The position numbers were made by a program, and so were the translations under genes. From Lutraria lutraria (lineage: Eukaryota > Mollusca > Bivalvia > Venerida > Mactridae): DNA of 64,000 bases. Of this stretch, positions 11,528-25,800 are shown piece by piece. How positions within the stretch are numbered: position 1 is the stretch's first letter; each line of letters starts with the position of its first letter. A model generated the notes under the pieces. It saw only the letters and a program-made list of their open reading frames with translations. It had not been told where the DNA came from and ran no database searches. The stretch is taken from contig OZ026848.1 of NCBI GenBank assembly GCA_964023205.1, forward strand, positions 3,090,501 through 3,154,500, in the 5' to 3' direction.

Positions 11528-13718
11528 AGATTTTTTTTCTTATGTAATTAGCGTGCACCTGCACATGAAAGGGAGTGTTGCTTTCGTCCGCTTACGTATC
11601 ATTCAAGTCCAATTTATACATAGATCTCTGTTGCTACGAACACATTGGCAGCAGACAGTGTATATATATAATTATATATGTTTATTAAATTCTGGTTCTT
11701 AATAAACGTTTAAATAAACTGCGCGAAATAAACTTAAAATTACAGTTAATTACCCTTTTCAGCGTCTCGTGCACATCGACTGGTTCCATGTAAACTGGTT
11801 CCCGTTGACTTGTGTGTACAAAGCTTTTATGGGACGGGAACCAGTTTATGGTTCCACATGCAGCAAAGGTATGGTCTAAAATATCCAGCGTTTCTTCTTC
11901 TACAGCGTTCTACACATAGCGTGACGTCACTACCGTAGTGTTTAGTGCTTCTACAGTTATAAACTCCTCGCATCGGTTACGTCACGCTGCGGTGAGTTTG
12001 CTACTACTGGTAATGGCAAGCAATCATTTACTGTGTGCGCTTTTGATTGCAACCAATCAGGTTTGGTTTCCAACTGGTTTGTCAAACTGTCCGTTTGTTC
12101 AGTAAAATTGATTTGAAACGAAAAAAAGGTTTTGCTATTTGTTTAAAAACAATCTCGAACCGGATTGTCAAACCTTCCAAACTACGACCAGAGGCGGTTT
12201 GGTGCGTACGAAATTACATGCAATTGAGCGCGGGAAACTAATAGTCAATGACATCTGTAACTCTCAATAGACGATTTCTTATCTGATCTGATTAGCTGTA
12301 TTGTCATATTTCTACTTATAATTATCTAAGGACAATATCTTTTTACTGTAAAGAGAGCAATTTCAATCACACACCCAGCCTATTCTGAAGATGAAAGAAT
12401 GTATCAACCAAATTCACAAATATGACATAAATAGTCTTCATGCACGTACATTTCTGGTGCATATACTGTAGTTTTCCTAGTTTTATTTTAACGCATTTTA
12501 CAGTGTCCCTAGCTGTTATGATCGACCGAGTGTCAACTTGCAGTTACTGGAACCATGATTTCCACTGCAATCAGGGATCGATTAACAAAAGAGATAATAT
12601 AACTTTTTTTTAGATTATTTTTCTTTATAAGCGTGTGTTCCTTTTAATATATTAAATAGAACATCTTTTCTGTTACCATGGAGTTTAAAATCTTCTTCAA
12701 ACTGTCCGTTTGTTTACCACCTACTTTAAATCGAAACCAGTTTTAGTTTACTGTCCAATATGTAACCAAACCAAAAACCTAAACTGAAACCGGATATTTT
12801 AACAAAAGTACCATGTGATTACCATGGCCATGCGTAGGTGTTGGTAAAAGAGAATAGAGGTGCTAGGTCACCCGAGCTACTTAATCCACTTTAGGCAAAC
12901 TTAGCAACGTGAAAAGAATTGTACAAAAATCTGACACCTTAAAAGTCTAAAATGCTTTACATTCTGCAATATATCTATGTAATGTTTTTTTTTAGTGCAA
13001 AGGAAATGAGTTTAAGCAGGTTAAAAATAAAAACAAATACAGAGCATATTTATGGAGCAGCCCATGCAGCCAGTGATGACTTTAATCCTGAGACTGATTC
13101 AGCGCCGACTATATGCACCCTGTACTAGAACAGGTGCTTTATATGAGAAAGATTCCCTTCCAAGACCACCTGCTGATTTCTATGACCAGCACTGTCATGT
13201 CCCAGAAATGCACTAACCCAATTTAAAGTATTGTCTTTGATTCCATAATGTGACATCTTGTGCAGGAACCTGCCGTGGTGAACAACGTCAAATACCTTAT
13301 ACGGTCAAAGTCCGTTATGGCCACGTCTGCCTAATGCTTTTGAAATGCCTTGGCAAGGTCATAGACGAAGCCAACTACCTGGAATTTACATTTAAAAGAT
13401 GACACCTACGTTTGACACAAGGCGTGTTTGACCTGCTTCCGTGCAGTGCAATATACCAGCTTATACAATTCATAAGATTAACATTTTACAATCAGCAACA
13501 CCTGGGACCAATATACTCGGACCAATATACAATACCTGGGACACTATAGTGTCTCTGATATTATTAATATTCTTCATTAATTTACCTTCACCAACTGCAC
13601 ATCGACTGCGATATTTGTATCCCTGTATATCTTTGTTGTCTGCGTTTACCGATAGATTCGGTTGTTGCTTGCGTTTTCTGTCTACGTTTTTACACATTCG
13701 ACTGCGTTTTATATCCAC
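11528..13718. other. Region upstream of AVL9, short inverted repeats only
   Basis: Two weak structures are visible. An inverted repeat pairs GGTTCCATGTAAACTGGTTC (about 11781-11800) with GGGAACCAGTTTATGGTTCC (about 11834-11853). A diverged pair of GTTTGGTTT / AAACCAAAC-rich stretches lies near 12057-12110 and 12695-12790, sharing TCAAACTGTCCGTTTGTT. The second pair could mark an old MITE of about 0.7 kb. I see no exons. The AVL9 transcription start and any 5' untranslated exon are not determinable. Confidence 0.4.
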
Positions 13719-13727
13719 CCGGAAGTG
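13719..13727 (+). promoter_or_regulatory. ETS-type motif upstream of AVL9
   Basis: CCGGAAGTG, a consensus ETS-family binding site, lies 100 bp upstream of the chosen AVL9 start codon. No TATA box is evident nearby, and ETS motifs are common in TATA-less housekeeping promoters. Regulatory use is inferred from position only. Confidence 0.35.
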
Positions 13728-13826
13728 GGTGAGTGTTTCCCGAAGTTTGACCTAGCAGACCAATTTCAGTAATTTTATCGGAAAAACTGCTTCGATTCAA
13801 CACAAAACTAAAATTATGACATAAAA

Positions 13827-16800
13827 ATGGCAACCTTGTTGACTGGTTGTACAAAACCTGTCCTGCACGTGGTTGTCATAGGTTTCCATCACAAGAAAGG
13901 ATGCCAGGTTAGATATTTATCATCGATCGTCGGATAATGCAAAAATGACATGTCAAAACATACAGTTCTTTTAAACAGTTAAATGCGTAGTTATGACCAA
14001 TATTCAGTTATGAATGCTTTAAAAGAGTGCATGTATGTTATTAATGAAGATGCCTGTCTAGTACTCTCGAAAGAGAGGTTGACAATATCAAGACAAGAGA
14101 TAGTAGTAAATGATACTAAATCCCTGCATAAAAATCATTGACTAACTTATGACCATGAGTCATTAGTGCATAAATCATTAAATGCTTATTAAAGTGGTCT
14201 TTGGACGTCTAGCATTGCTGTATATCTATTGCTTCAACAACACTGTGTTCCCAATGCATTTGTCATATGGCACAAATAGCTGTTTTAATTATGGTGGTAT
14301 AATCGGAGGAGGAAATAATGTACTCGATGCGGGCTTGAGCCCGCAACCAAGTGACCTCCTGCTTGTGAGTCAGATGCTCTATCAACTGAACTAATCAGGC
14401 TGGTGAATATCCCAGTCAGTTGATAAATACAATATAAAAACTGATACATTCCTCCTTCCTTTTTATTCAAAGTAAATTTATCGCGACAACCACAGGCTCT
14501 TAATTAAACTAACCCAGCATTTGCTTCACTCTAGCTCTAGTATTCCAAGGCAAGTCACACACTCACTGCATCATATGCAGGGTTCTCAAAATGTTTGTAG
14601 CCAACAGGCCCAAAAGCTAGACTAACAGGCCTGATAGGGGGGTCCGGGCATTTCCTAGCAATATTTTATAAACTTTTGAGATTCCTAACCGGCCCGAACA
14701 CATTTCTAAGCAGCTAAATTGGCCTGCAGCCTGCTGTTATTGAGAACCCTGCAATATGCAATAGGAGGAGGAAAATAATGTACTCGAACCGATGACCTCC
14801 TGCTTGCTTGTCAGATGCTTTACCAATTGAGCTAATCTGGCTGGTGAATATCCCAGCCAATTCATAAGACAATATACCACACTGCTACATTCCACACTGT
14901 TACAGTGGATTAAAAATTCATTTGCTGGTCTATGTGATTAGTGATCATGATCATTAGTCCAACTTAGTACATGGCAATGAGGCTTATTTCAATTCACTGT
15001 GCATCCTACCAGTCCAGGTATGAAATAAGGCCTTGTAAATGTTACAACATGTTTATTATTCAGCCGCGTTGTGTATTATACTTTGTCAATGGAACTTGTA
15101 TAAATAATGACTTAAATTTATGTTTATTACTTTAAGGTTGAATATGCTTACCCACCATTGCTAGAAGGTGGAGAGGTCAATAGCAACGAAGCTCCTGCTG
15201 AATGGAAAAACCTCCCATCTTTAGCAGTGCCTGATGGTGCTCACAACTATGTTAAAGGTAACATTGATTTTCATGCATCTAATAATTTGTATTTTTAGAG
15301 CTTTGGCTGCTTTCAAGTAGGTGTGACAACACCATGCATCTACTCATCTGTTTACTCATTGATTTGTTTTCAAAACTACCATGACGACAAACAATTTAAG
15401 GGTCAGTGATGAATCCTATAGATGTAATTATACATAAACATGCACATATGTTACATTCAGTTGCACACCTAAACATACCTTAAGTTGAAATCAGGTTTGA
15501 AAATAGTGGGTTTGAGTTCTACATCTTTGTCTTTACTTGTTTTTTAGCAGTCCGTTATACATATTTTAAACAAAATTAAAAAATGATCCATGATGGACCA
15601 TAATATATATTACATGATTAATTGGCCATGATGACCAGTAAACAACTTCCAAAGAATGATCCTTAAATGATATCTGCATCAATAAACGTTTGCTTACATC
15701 TGTGTATGACTTGAGATTTGGATTTTGTATATTAAATGCAAACAAAAACATGATAACATTATCTTCATTTAAATTTTCAGACACAATATACTTCCATTTA
15801 CCTGCCCGAGAGGGAACACATAAAACAGTATATGGTGTGGCTTGTTATAGACAGATAGATGCCAAGGTTTGTTTTGTTGTTTTATTGATCAATGCATGCT
15901 CTTTATTTTAAGTAGTTTTTATTAATTGCTATTCATTCACTTTGGTTTATATTTCCAGGCCCTGATGTTATAAAACGTGAGAACTGTCTCCAAGCGTAAA
16001 TCTAAATTCCTCAATTTGCGCTTCCTATCAAAAGTTAAAACATTAAAGAAATTAATTTTTCCACCATTTTCAAAGGAAGTTACTCCAAAATTTTATGTTT
16101 TACCCAATATGCATGCACTGGATTATCGTAACTGACTTCTATGTATCTGTATACACTAAGGGTTAAAGTTACAAAAAGTGTGACAAATAAACATATTGTG
16201 TGCAATGTGAAGATTACATTTCTTAGAATAATTGGCAGTGTTTATTATTAGCGATGTTTTATATTGATGTGCTCTTAATTTGGCGGTTCCAGACAGTGCC
16301 GACTGCCAAAATAAAACAGGTGCCAATATAAAGACATATAGTATTTATACAGTAATCAATGTGTTTAAATAGTTTAACAAATTTTTTTTTTTTATTGAAA
16401 GTAGTGTATATAGAAATTCTCTTTCTACCATATATAAATTATATTTGTCATTTTAATGTAGTCCTAGAAAATTCTGTAGAATTGATTTCATTTGTATTTA
16501 ACAGGAGTTGAAAATAAAGACAGATGATATCACTAGAAGTACAGTACAGAAAAGTGTCTGTGTTTTGAGTAATCTTGTAAGTTTTTTGTAATTTCGTTAA
16601 CTGTAAGAATTGATAGAATTGTTCAAGTCTTCAATTGAACAATTGCTGTTTGCATTTTTTAGTGTCAATTTCTACTTTTTTACTGTACTGATTTGAGACC
16701 TGCCTCCGTTGTCGATTGGCTAAGGTCCTTGACTTCAAATCACTGTAACCTCTCACTGATAGAGGGTCGTAGGTTCGAGCCAAACTACCGACCATGTCTC

Positions 16801-19800
16801 TTTATGTATGGAAGTAGGCAGGTGCTTATGGAGGATGGGGGTCTAGTACTGGTTGTTCCCTGGAATGATGGGTAGGTGAGCCGTCCGCCTTATATGATGC
16901 TGACTGTTGAAAAGGGGCATAAAACTCAAATGAACAGAACTGATTTGATCTTTACATAAGTATCATATAAGATGGTCATAAATTATTGAAATCTTTAACT
17001 GGATTGATGTATTGTTCTATGTTGGCTTTCTCAAATTCTGAATGAACTCTTTATTTCATTTGTTTAATGCAAAGCTGGTCTTTATCTTGAATTATTTCAC
17101 ATTATTATTATTGTAGCCACTGTACGGATTGATACAAGCAAAGTTGGAATTAATTACCCACGCATACTTTCAAGAGTTGGATTTTAGCCGTGTGTCATTA
17201 TTAGAAGAAACCTACAATAATCTAAATGCTTCACTCACAGCAAGTTTACTAGATGGTGGATCACAGGTTAACATTTAAATTTTTTCTGTCTTTTTAGCTT
17301 ACCTGAGCACATAGTACTCTGTGAGCTATTTGTATCAATCAATGTCTGGTGTCTGGCAGAATGCTCAGAATGTCTGTCTTGGGTGCTTTCTTCTGGTCAT
17401 CTGGCAAGGAGAATACTGTTTGATTTCTCATACAATTTAACCTTGTTATTGGGTGTAATTTGGCTGTTGTAGCAATTATTCTGCATAATGAGGAAGTACA
17501 ACCAAATGTTAATAAGACAGCTAGATAAATTCATTAATATTTCTCAGAATTTTATAGTGATTTTGAAGCAGGTAGATTTGACTTTGTCAAAACTACAGTC
17601 AAACCAGTTATAGTGGCCACCTCTGAATAACAGCCACCCTGTGAATAAAGGCCATTCTTGTAAAAACTTATTGATTATTTAGTATAAAATGACCTCCAGA
17701 CAAACATTTTGTCTTTACCTTGGGTGGCCTTTGTTCACAGGTTTGTCTGTATATTCAAAATGTCTATCAAAGGAACATGTTATAGTTTCTCCAATTTTAT
17801 TTTAAACCTAAAATTTTGAAGTTTTTCTTAATTATGATAAAAAAGCCTCAAAAACATGGTGATGTTTGTAATTGTTAACTGTGATTGAACATTTTGATTA
17901 CTCACCATTCCAACATACATTGGATGCTAACGTAGTATGTTCTATTTCTACAGGTGTTCCTAGGAATGAACCTGAAAGACTTGGTTGTGGCATTTAGGCA
18001 CAAAATTGTTGTACTCTTCAAATTAATTCTTCTGGAGCGGAGAGTAAGTTATCTTTTACACATCAATTTAATTTAATTGTGTTTTCTAGACTTGGCGAAA
18101 TAAGCCGGACCAGCGGACTTTTCAGATAGATTGTGTGTTGGTCCGATGAAGAATCATATCTCATTGGATCAGCTGTCTGATGACTTATTTACCTGATGTA
18201 TACGCATTTATACGTTTTTACTTTTTTGGTCGGACCAATTTCCTTTCAGTCTTACATTATTTTCAAGCATGTCAGACCGAATGTTTGGTATATCTTTTTA
18301 GCCTTTTGTGAAGTCTAGTTATCTTTGTGAAGAAGTTCTTCATCAGGGCCGTTGAATTATATTGTCTTATTGCTTAATGATAAATGTTTCATACCTGTTT
18401 TTTTTAACTTACTATAAAGACCACTAATTAGGAAGTGAAGTTACAGGTTAATTCATCTTCCCCTAACTATCAGTTTGTGAATGAATTCCAATATTTGCCA
18501 TATTGTACTATTCGCTTAGATGGTAATTTGTACAATCACAGACCTAAGGGTGCAATTGATCATATTGTCTCAATATGTGCTATGGAGTATACTGCATTTT
18601 GTACTTGAATTGTTTTATCATGGTTAGATGGTATGAGAAAGTCAATGCTGAATTTTTTATTGATTACATAATTCTCTTAAGTCTCTTTTTCGGCAAGAAT
18701 ATATCATTCTCCTCATAGCCAGAATCTGAAACATTAACGAAATACTTAAAAATTATATTTGAGGAGACCTTACTTGGTCACATGTCTACTTATACTGATA
18801 TGTGATATGTATCATATGTTTACAGGTGTTGTTTACGGGTTCACCAGTCCAGGATTTAGGGAATGCAATTTTATCTGTTCTTTCATTATTTCCAGGTAAG
18901 ATTATGTTTTTCCTCTGAGTTAGAAATTTCATAATGTTAATGACAATGTAATTCTTAATTGACTAGAGTTTGAATACTTATAATTTTTTAAATCTTTAAT
19001 CTGTGATCAAAGTGATTTCTTGTATATTTTTCATAAGACAATCCGAGATATGGACAAATACAGGTAGGATGATGCTGCATCTCGGTCCGGTGGTTAGTGC
19101 ACTGTTTTTGAAACCCAGCATTAGTTAGTACTGGTTAGAATACAGTCCAGGAAAACTGGTTTGGTGAATAGGTTGCTGTATATAACTAAACAATTGTTGA
19201 AAAACTACATTAAACCCAAATAAACAGTTTGGATGACCCCATTAAAAACTGTTGAATAGTTGCAATAATTTGGACAGTTAACCTCTGTTTATGATTTCTC
19301 CATGATAGGTATGATAGAACATGGACTAGCTGAGTGTACAGCCTATGGTGTAAATAGACAGGTATCTCCTACAATGGGACAGACTAATGTTGGTGATAAT
19401 ACTGAAGATTTTCTGGAGATAAGGTAATTTGTAGAGCACAGAAAATCAATTATTAATATGATGGATACAGTGAAATATGGATAATATGTTTTAGGTCCCT
19501 AGGTATTCACTGTACCCATGATCCACTGTATACATGTGGTAGGAAATAGGCATTAATTTACACATGGTTAATATTAAACAATTTTTCGGAACTGATTTTC
19601 TGCTACATACTGCACATTATATAGATTTGCAATTTTTTTAAAGCATCGCCAGTATTGCTCAGATAACAGATGTAGAAAAGACTGAGAAATCTTCTATCCC
19701 TGAAATTGATAATAATTAACAATTAGTATTGTTTTATTAATTATCACTTTTGTCAGTGCTTGGATTAATGAAAAGATTACAATTACTGTAAAAGACCCTG

Positions 19801-22800
19801 AAAACCAGACCCCATCCAGACCGGGCCAAAAGTCGGGTTATCTGAGAATTCCGGTTTTCAGGGAATTTTTGATAAATTCCGAAAACAAATGGGACTTGAA
19901 AATGGTCTGATTTTCTGGAAATTCCAGTTTTCAGGGGTTATACTGTATCCATATCTTATTTATCATTCAGATATTCTGAAGATTCGAGACCAGAAGTAGA
20001 TCAGTACTTCAGTAAAGAACCAGAGTCCCCTACAATAGACCGAGGTGACAGATTGTTGTTTACTAAAGACTTAAATACTACAAACCAGAATTTAACCACT
20101 GTAGATAGCTCCAAGCTAACTAAGGATAGTAATATTGAAACCAGTGATGTTCATTCAAATGATAACAAACTCGGGAAATGTGCAAATATTAAAGAATCTG
20201 CTAATATTGAAGCTGACACGAGTCTTCAGTATGTGGATGATTATTATGCAAAAGAAGAGATTAGTGTTAATACTCAAACTGATGTACTAGATAAAACCAA
20301 GGATGAATCTGGTAAAAAACATCAGCTTGTTCTGGCAGAGGATAGTGATATGTTAGTTGGTGTTACACAGTATGAAGCTGTGCAAGTGAGTACTCTAATT
20401 AATGTTTAAACTTGTAAGTTTATTTCATGCTAACTTAGATACTAAATATGACTTTATTGCACTGTTAAATCTATAACTTTGCTCTATTAAATACTACATC
20501 AATGTTTCTTTCTGATCAGAAGGTCTGTAAACTCAGGCTTTTCTATTGTCAATATTGTTAGTCTTTCTGAGATGCATTTCAAATTATTCCTTTTTGGAGC
20601 TGGTGGTGTTGTTGCCATGTTGTTAGCTTCTCAGTATATGCATGCATACTTATTTTGACAGTCATTGTCCAAGAAATTAAAATTATAGTACAGTAAAGTT
20701 CCACCTAACGACCGGTCCGATAATAAGACCGTTCCGCTATTACGACCACTTTTCTAAAGAACCAAAAATTTCCCTTCTCATTTCAATGATTTAAAGGTCT
20801 GTAAATACGACCGGTCCGCTATTCCGTATTACGACCACTTTATTGGACCCAATCTGTTAATTACTGCAGTTTTGAGTCCCACTAAAGCGACCATGAACAA
20901 GTCGATAATTATCCGTCTGTATACATTTCACACCTAGCCGCAGGGGTTTGGTTGTTGTTGTATGTTTATTGTTAACGACATACACTGATAGACTAATTTA
21001 CGGTATTTACGACATGCGACTACTTTATGATACGCTGTTATTGTTTGTAGTGGAGAAGGGTCTAAAATGTGTAATTGTTAAGCAATTAATTAGTATCATA
21101 GGGGATTATCGGACTGATCGTATAGACATTAAATCGAGAGGTGTTATCAAACACGTGGTCCCTGGTTTAATTGTTGATTTTGACAGTATTATACACGATT
21201 CAGATTGGATTAAATTACTAAAGCAATTATAAGCACATTCGTACCATTTTGCTTCCATCATTTAATGATGAACAGTTAAAGAAATGGTGTATGGTGATGA
21301 GACACACGTACATGATCAGATAAATGGTGAAATTGACAATATCAAACGGTCGTTATGAATAATATCAAGAAATTTATGAAACTATCACAAACTTATTTTG
21401 TATATATGTCATCACAATTTTTTATATAGTTTCAGTTTAAAATAAATTTATGTAGTTGTTTACTATTTGTTTTCTGAATGTAATTTGTATATGCCACAGT
21501 AACAGATATAACAACAACAAACACTATTTTTCTACATGTATTTGGTAACTTTATGAAATACTATGTATACATATAGACTGACTCGCTATTAAGACCGACT
21601 CGCTAATAAGACCACTTTTTGTCAGAACGCCCGGTGGTCTTAATAGCGGAACTTTACTGTACATGTATATCTTAATTAAAAAGGTACTGTTTGTGAATAA
21701 GATATATTGACCTTGTTTGCTATGGAACCTATTATTTAATGCACTTTAAAACACAATTCTTCCATTTAAAATATATAACTAAGGAGCATCATTTATTTAC
21801 TATTTACTATTTATTTATTTGAAAAATTAGGCTGGTAAAAGCATTCCAAAGAATGGTTCTGTGATAAACATTGAAGATTGCTCTCTTGACATAAAAGATG
21901 ATTACTTTCTGAGTACCAGTCCATTGGATGAGACTAAATCAGGACCAGAACTAGAATCATTGTCATCTCCTAAGACACAAGGAGAAAGCAAATCAACCAA
22001 AAACACAAAGAAGACTCATGACAATATTGAAGAATTAGATTCCCCAGAGAGCATCAGTCAGATAGATCAGGAGGATTGTTTCTCGTGGGAAGATGATAAA
22101 TTATCACTTGCCATTGACACTGATAAGAATGATCATAAACTGGACGATACAGCTGGTTTAGTATCATCATTCAAAGAAATATCTGTGCTAGAAAGACTTC
22201 CTGTTAGCAATCTTGAGAAAACAAATGATTGTAATTCTGTTGATGGAGATCCTAGTGGTGTGAAGACTTCTACCCCACCTCCCCAAGATGTACCTACTAG
22301 TTCTATGTCTAGTCCAGGTATAACATTTTGATGTTTATTTTTAGTTAGTAGATATCTGCTTCCTTTTGTAAATCACAATTAGTAGCACTTAAAAGAACCC
22401 TATCTTGTCTGTACTAATGCTTGTTTTAAGACTGATTCATTGCTTTTTTTCACTGTGAGCACTGAGGTGTTGTTTGTAGCCTGTATTTCAGTATATTGAA
22501 CCCTGTGGGAAAACTGTCAGTGCTCCTATCATGTCTTACAGTAATGGATTTGAATTGATGAAATCTTTACTTATGTCACCCTTTCTTCATACTTGTCAGT
22601 CTGGCATCTGATTCATGTTTTTCACACAGCTTGTTGTATGCTGATTATATTTATTCAGGTGTGAAGGCTGCAGCTATTAAAAGTAGGCTTAGTAATGCCT
22701 TTAGTGGAATCAGTTTGAAAGGCAAGCTTCGAAATAAGACATTGTCCCGAGAATCCAGTCAGACATCTAATCCTGAATCCCGTGAATCAAGTGAGCCACC

Positions 22801-25800
22801 ATCCCCTGTTGTCCCTGATCTACCTTCATTACCCGTGTTACAACAAGATGAGTATGGATTTCCTCTTCAAGTCTTTACTAAAGTAAGTGTGTGAATTGAA
22901 TTGTGTAACAGTTCACTATAACTCAGTTGTGGCTTGTTATCTATCATTTTAATTAGTACTAGTACTATTTGGATTTATTTGAATTTTTTGAAGACTTCAT
23001 TAATTTTATTACCGGTACTTTTCTTAAGCTGTGCAAAACTTTTTAAAGCTACAATACTTCCTGATTAAGAAGTTTATAATATATTAGCCAACATTGTATA
23101 ATTAATTAGTTAGTCAATTAAGTACCAATTTAAATGATGTTTTCTTCATGAATTCACTTCTTTGAATAATATACAGTTGAATAAAATCGAAGTTATTTCT
23201 GTCAAACCGAATTCTTATTTGAATGAAAGACTGCTGGTTATATATTATTGTTATTATTATTCATGATTAATTTATCAACATGTCTTATTTGGCAACTTAA
23301 CATATATACATATTATTGATTTACTGACTGCAAATATTTCAGGGTTGTGTTTGTTTCCCGTACCTCTCCTTACAGTACTTTGATTTACTGAATGATGTTA
23401 ACATTCGTAGTTTTGTGATTGGTGCTACGAACATGTTGTTTAGACATAAACGTCATCTTACTGATGTTGTTGTTGATGTAAGTTGTGCTCATCTCATTTC
23501 CATGTAAATATTCCTTATGGAGATAAGTCTTTAATATAATTTTTTTTATATTCAGTTTTTTCAACATTTGATTCAAAATATTTTGATAATGATAGATTTG
23601 TTGAAATAAATTATACTTTAACATAGTTTGATGTAAAAAGTTTGTATATTATAAAGCAAGTACTGGTAAATGAGTTTGGTGTTTCTACATTGTACATGGA
23701 AACATAGTAATTAACAACAACTGTTTGGCTAAATGTTATTATTTTCTGATTTTCTTTTGGAATTCTTTGAAGTGGAGAAATCCTAGGTTACTTATTTTTC
23801 ATTGTATGACTATTTGTATGCATATTTAGATACCACTTCTAAAGCACAGGGGAGGAGGTAATTTTTTTTAGATTTTTATTCAATTTATATTTACAGATAG
23901 ATGAGAGCAAATTAGAAATGCATGATAAAGAATTACAGAAACAATTAATACTGACCACTGCAGATTTAAGGTTTGCTGAGATTCTTGTTAAAGCTGTTAC
24001 CGGGGCAACAGATGATGGCTTCTTTGATGGAACTGGTTTGTATTCAATTTTCTGCTAACTTATACAAGCCAAATTACAAGACGTTATTTCAATTCATTTT
24101 TCTCATCTTGGGTTGAATATTGCACCAACAGCCAGGCAGCAGCTTTTCCTGCTTTTTAACTGTAAAAGAAGATCCCTAGACAGGCTGGAACAATAATCTT
24201 TTCCTAAGATAGCATAAGAGCTTCCTCATGAGTGAAATTTAGTACCATGTAGGATATGAACTGATTACTAGTCAGATACTATGACCACTCAACATCAGAG
24301 GCCCCCTACACACGACTTTCACTTTCTTTTGAATTGCTGATTGTTCTGCGAACCAACAATAATTGTGTAAGCACAGTCTTTCTGTATTGATTTTACTGAC
24401 CTATATTTCAGAATGGGAAGGAAATGATGAATGGTTGAGAGCACAGTTTAAAGTTTATCTTGAAGGATTGTTAGCGGCCCTGCAGTCTGATGGTACTATC
24501 ATTTATCTAATTATGTAGAATTTCCTAAGCTTAGTGTTTCAATTAAAATACAATTTGGTCTGTACCTCTTCTTGAAATAATACAAAAATACAAAAAAGAA
24601 TGAATGCCATGCAGTTTTTTCCTTTAACTAATAATGTTTGTTGCCATGTTTCAATTAAATGCCTGGAAGTATTTATTAAAGTTTTCATAAGTTTGGAAAT
24701 GAATTGTAATAGCCATATTAAATATGGTAGGTATTTATAGTAACAGATTTTGAATTTTCTATTCTACATCTTGGCAAAATGAACATTTGTGAATGATACC
24801 GACTATGATGAAGCGAAATTGTATGTTTTTGTGATTTTGATTTGATGTACATCTGGAGTATTGATTTTTATCAGATCCAAAATTATCAGAAGACTATGGT
24901 GTTGCATTCATACAATGTTGGAAAACTACACATAATTATAAAGTATGGTCCAGTACGTCACATCCTAGACTAGAAGGTTTACAAGCCGGACATCCATGCC
25001 AGGGACATCTAAGTATGGCAGACATTAAAGTTAGGTTCTCACAGTAAGTATAGAAGCTTTACAATGTTATTGATTAGGTACGTTTTACCTTATATAATAG
25101 ATACTCAGGGTTTTCATTAAGACACAATTGCTGATGAAAACCATCAGTTAAAATTGCAAAAAAATCAGTTACAATCCCCAAAGTTCAAAAATACTTACAA
25201 CTAGGTTGACCCCTGGCCAAATCTGTAACTTTCATAAGAAAATCTGTTGTACTGAATATTAATGAAAACCCTGGATGCAAGAAAACCAACCCATTTCCAT
25301 AAAAATTAGTAACCATTTTTCCCAATTTCTGGAAAAAAGTCCTAAAACAAAAATGATATTTGGCTGATTCAAGTAATCCCCGAGCAGTTTTACTTGATCA
25401 ACATAGTTCTACAGTTATGGTAACAAATATCTATTTATGAAATACATTTTGGCATTATTCCTCCGTTATTCACCCCTTTGTCGCATATTTATTAATTAAT
25501 GGAAAGAACAATCACACAAAATGTTTTTTTTTTAAAAAGCACATTTTCAGGCAGATTTTCCAGATTTGAGGGGTATTCGTATATTTTGGGAATTTTGGTA
25601 GTAAATCCCTACTGTTGAATGTGTAAAATTACTCAAACTTAAATGCATAAGGAAGAAACTAATAGAAAGAACACAATATAATGTGGATTGTGTTTTCAGT
25701 TACAGCAAAAGGTACAGAAATACAAACTGGACTTTTACATACTAGGAAGAAAACAGTTAAATTTTCTTTGATATATCAAAATTCATTTTCAATTTAAAAC

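Noticed and set aside
11640..12850. A bounded transposon defined by GTTTGGTTT/AAACCAAAC and TGGTTCC inverted words
   Set aside because: The pairings are short and diverged, and no target-site duplication was found. They are noted in the intergenic entry but not called.
13441..13755. 104-codon frame upstream of AVL9 as an upstream exon or gene
   Set aside because: It lies in the presumed promoter or 5' flank, lacks similarity and overlaps an antisense frame of similar length. It is probably chance.
14285..14470. Functional tRNA genes at the tRNA-like sequences (also near 14800, 16700, 40950 and 48650)
   Set aside because: A and B boxes are visible but acceptor stems do not close, and non-tRNA bodies follow. 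These fit SINEs better.
20948..21232. 94-codon frame inside the 969-bp pogo-like element as a transposase
   Set aside because: It is far shorter than a pogo/Tigger transposase, and I recognise no DDE catalytic or DNA-binding motif. I treat it as non-coding or a decayed remnant.
24036..24060. Alternative end for AVL9 exon 13 by reading through GGTTTGTATTC
   Set aside because: Only the G|GTTTGT donor joins in phase to the conserved EWEGNDEWLRAQF exon. Reading through loses that match.
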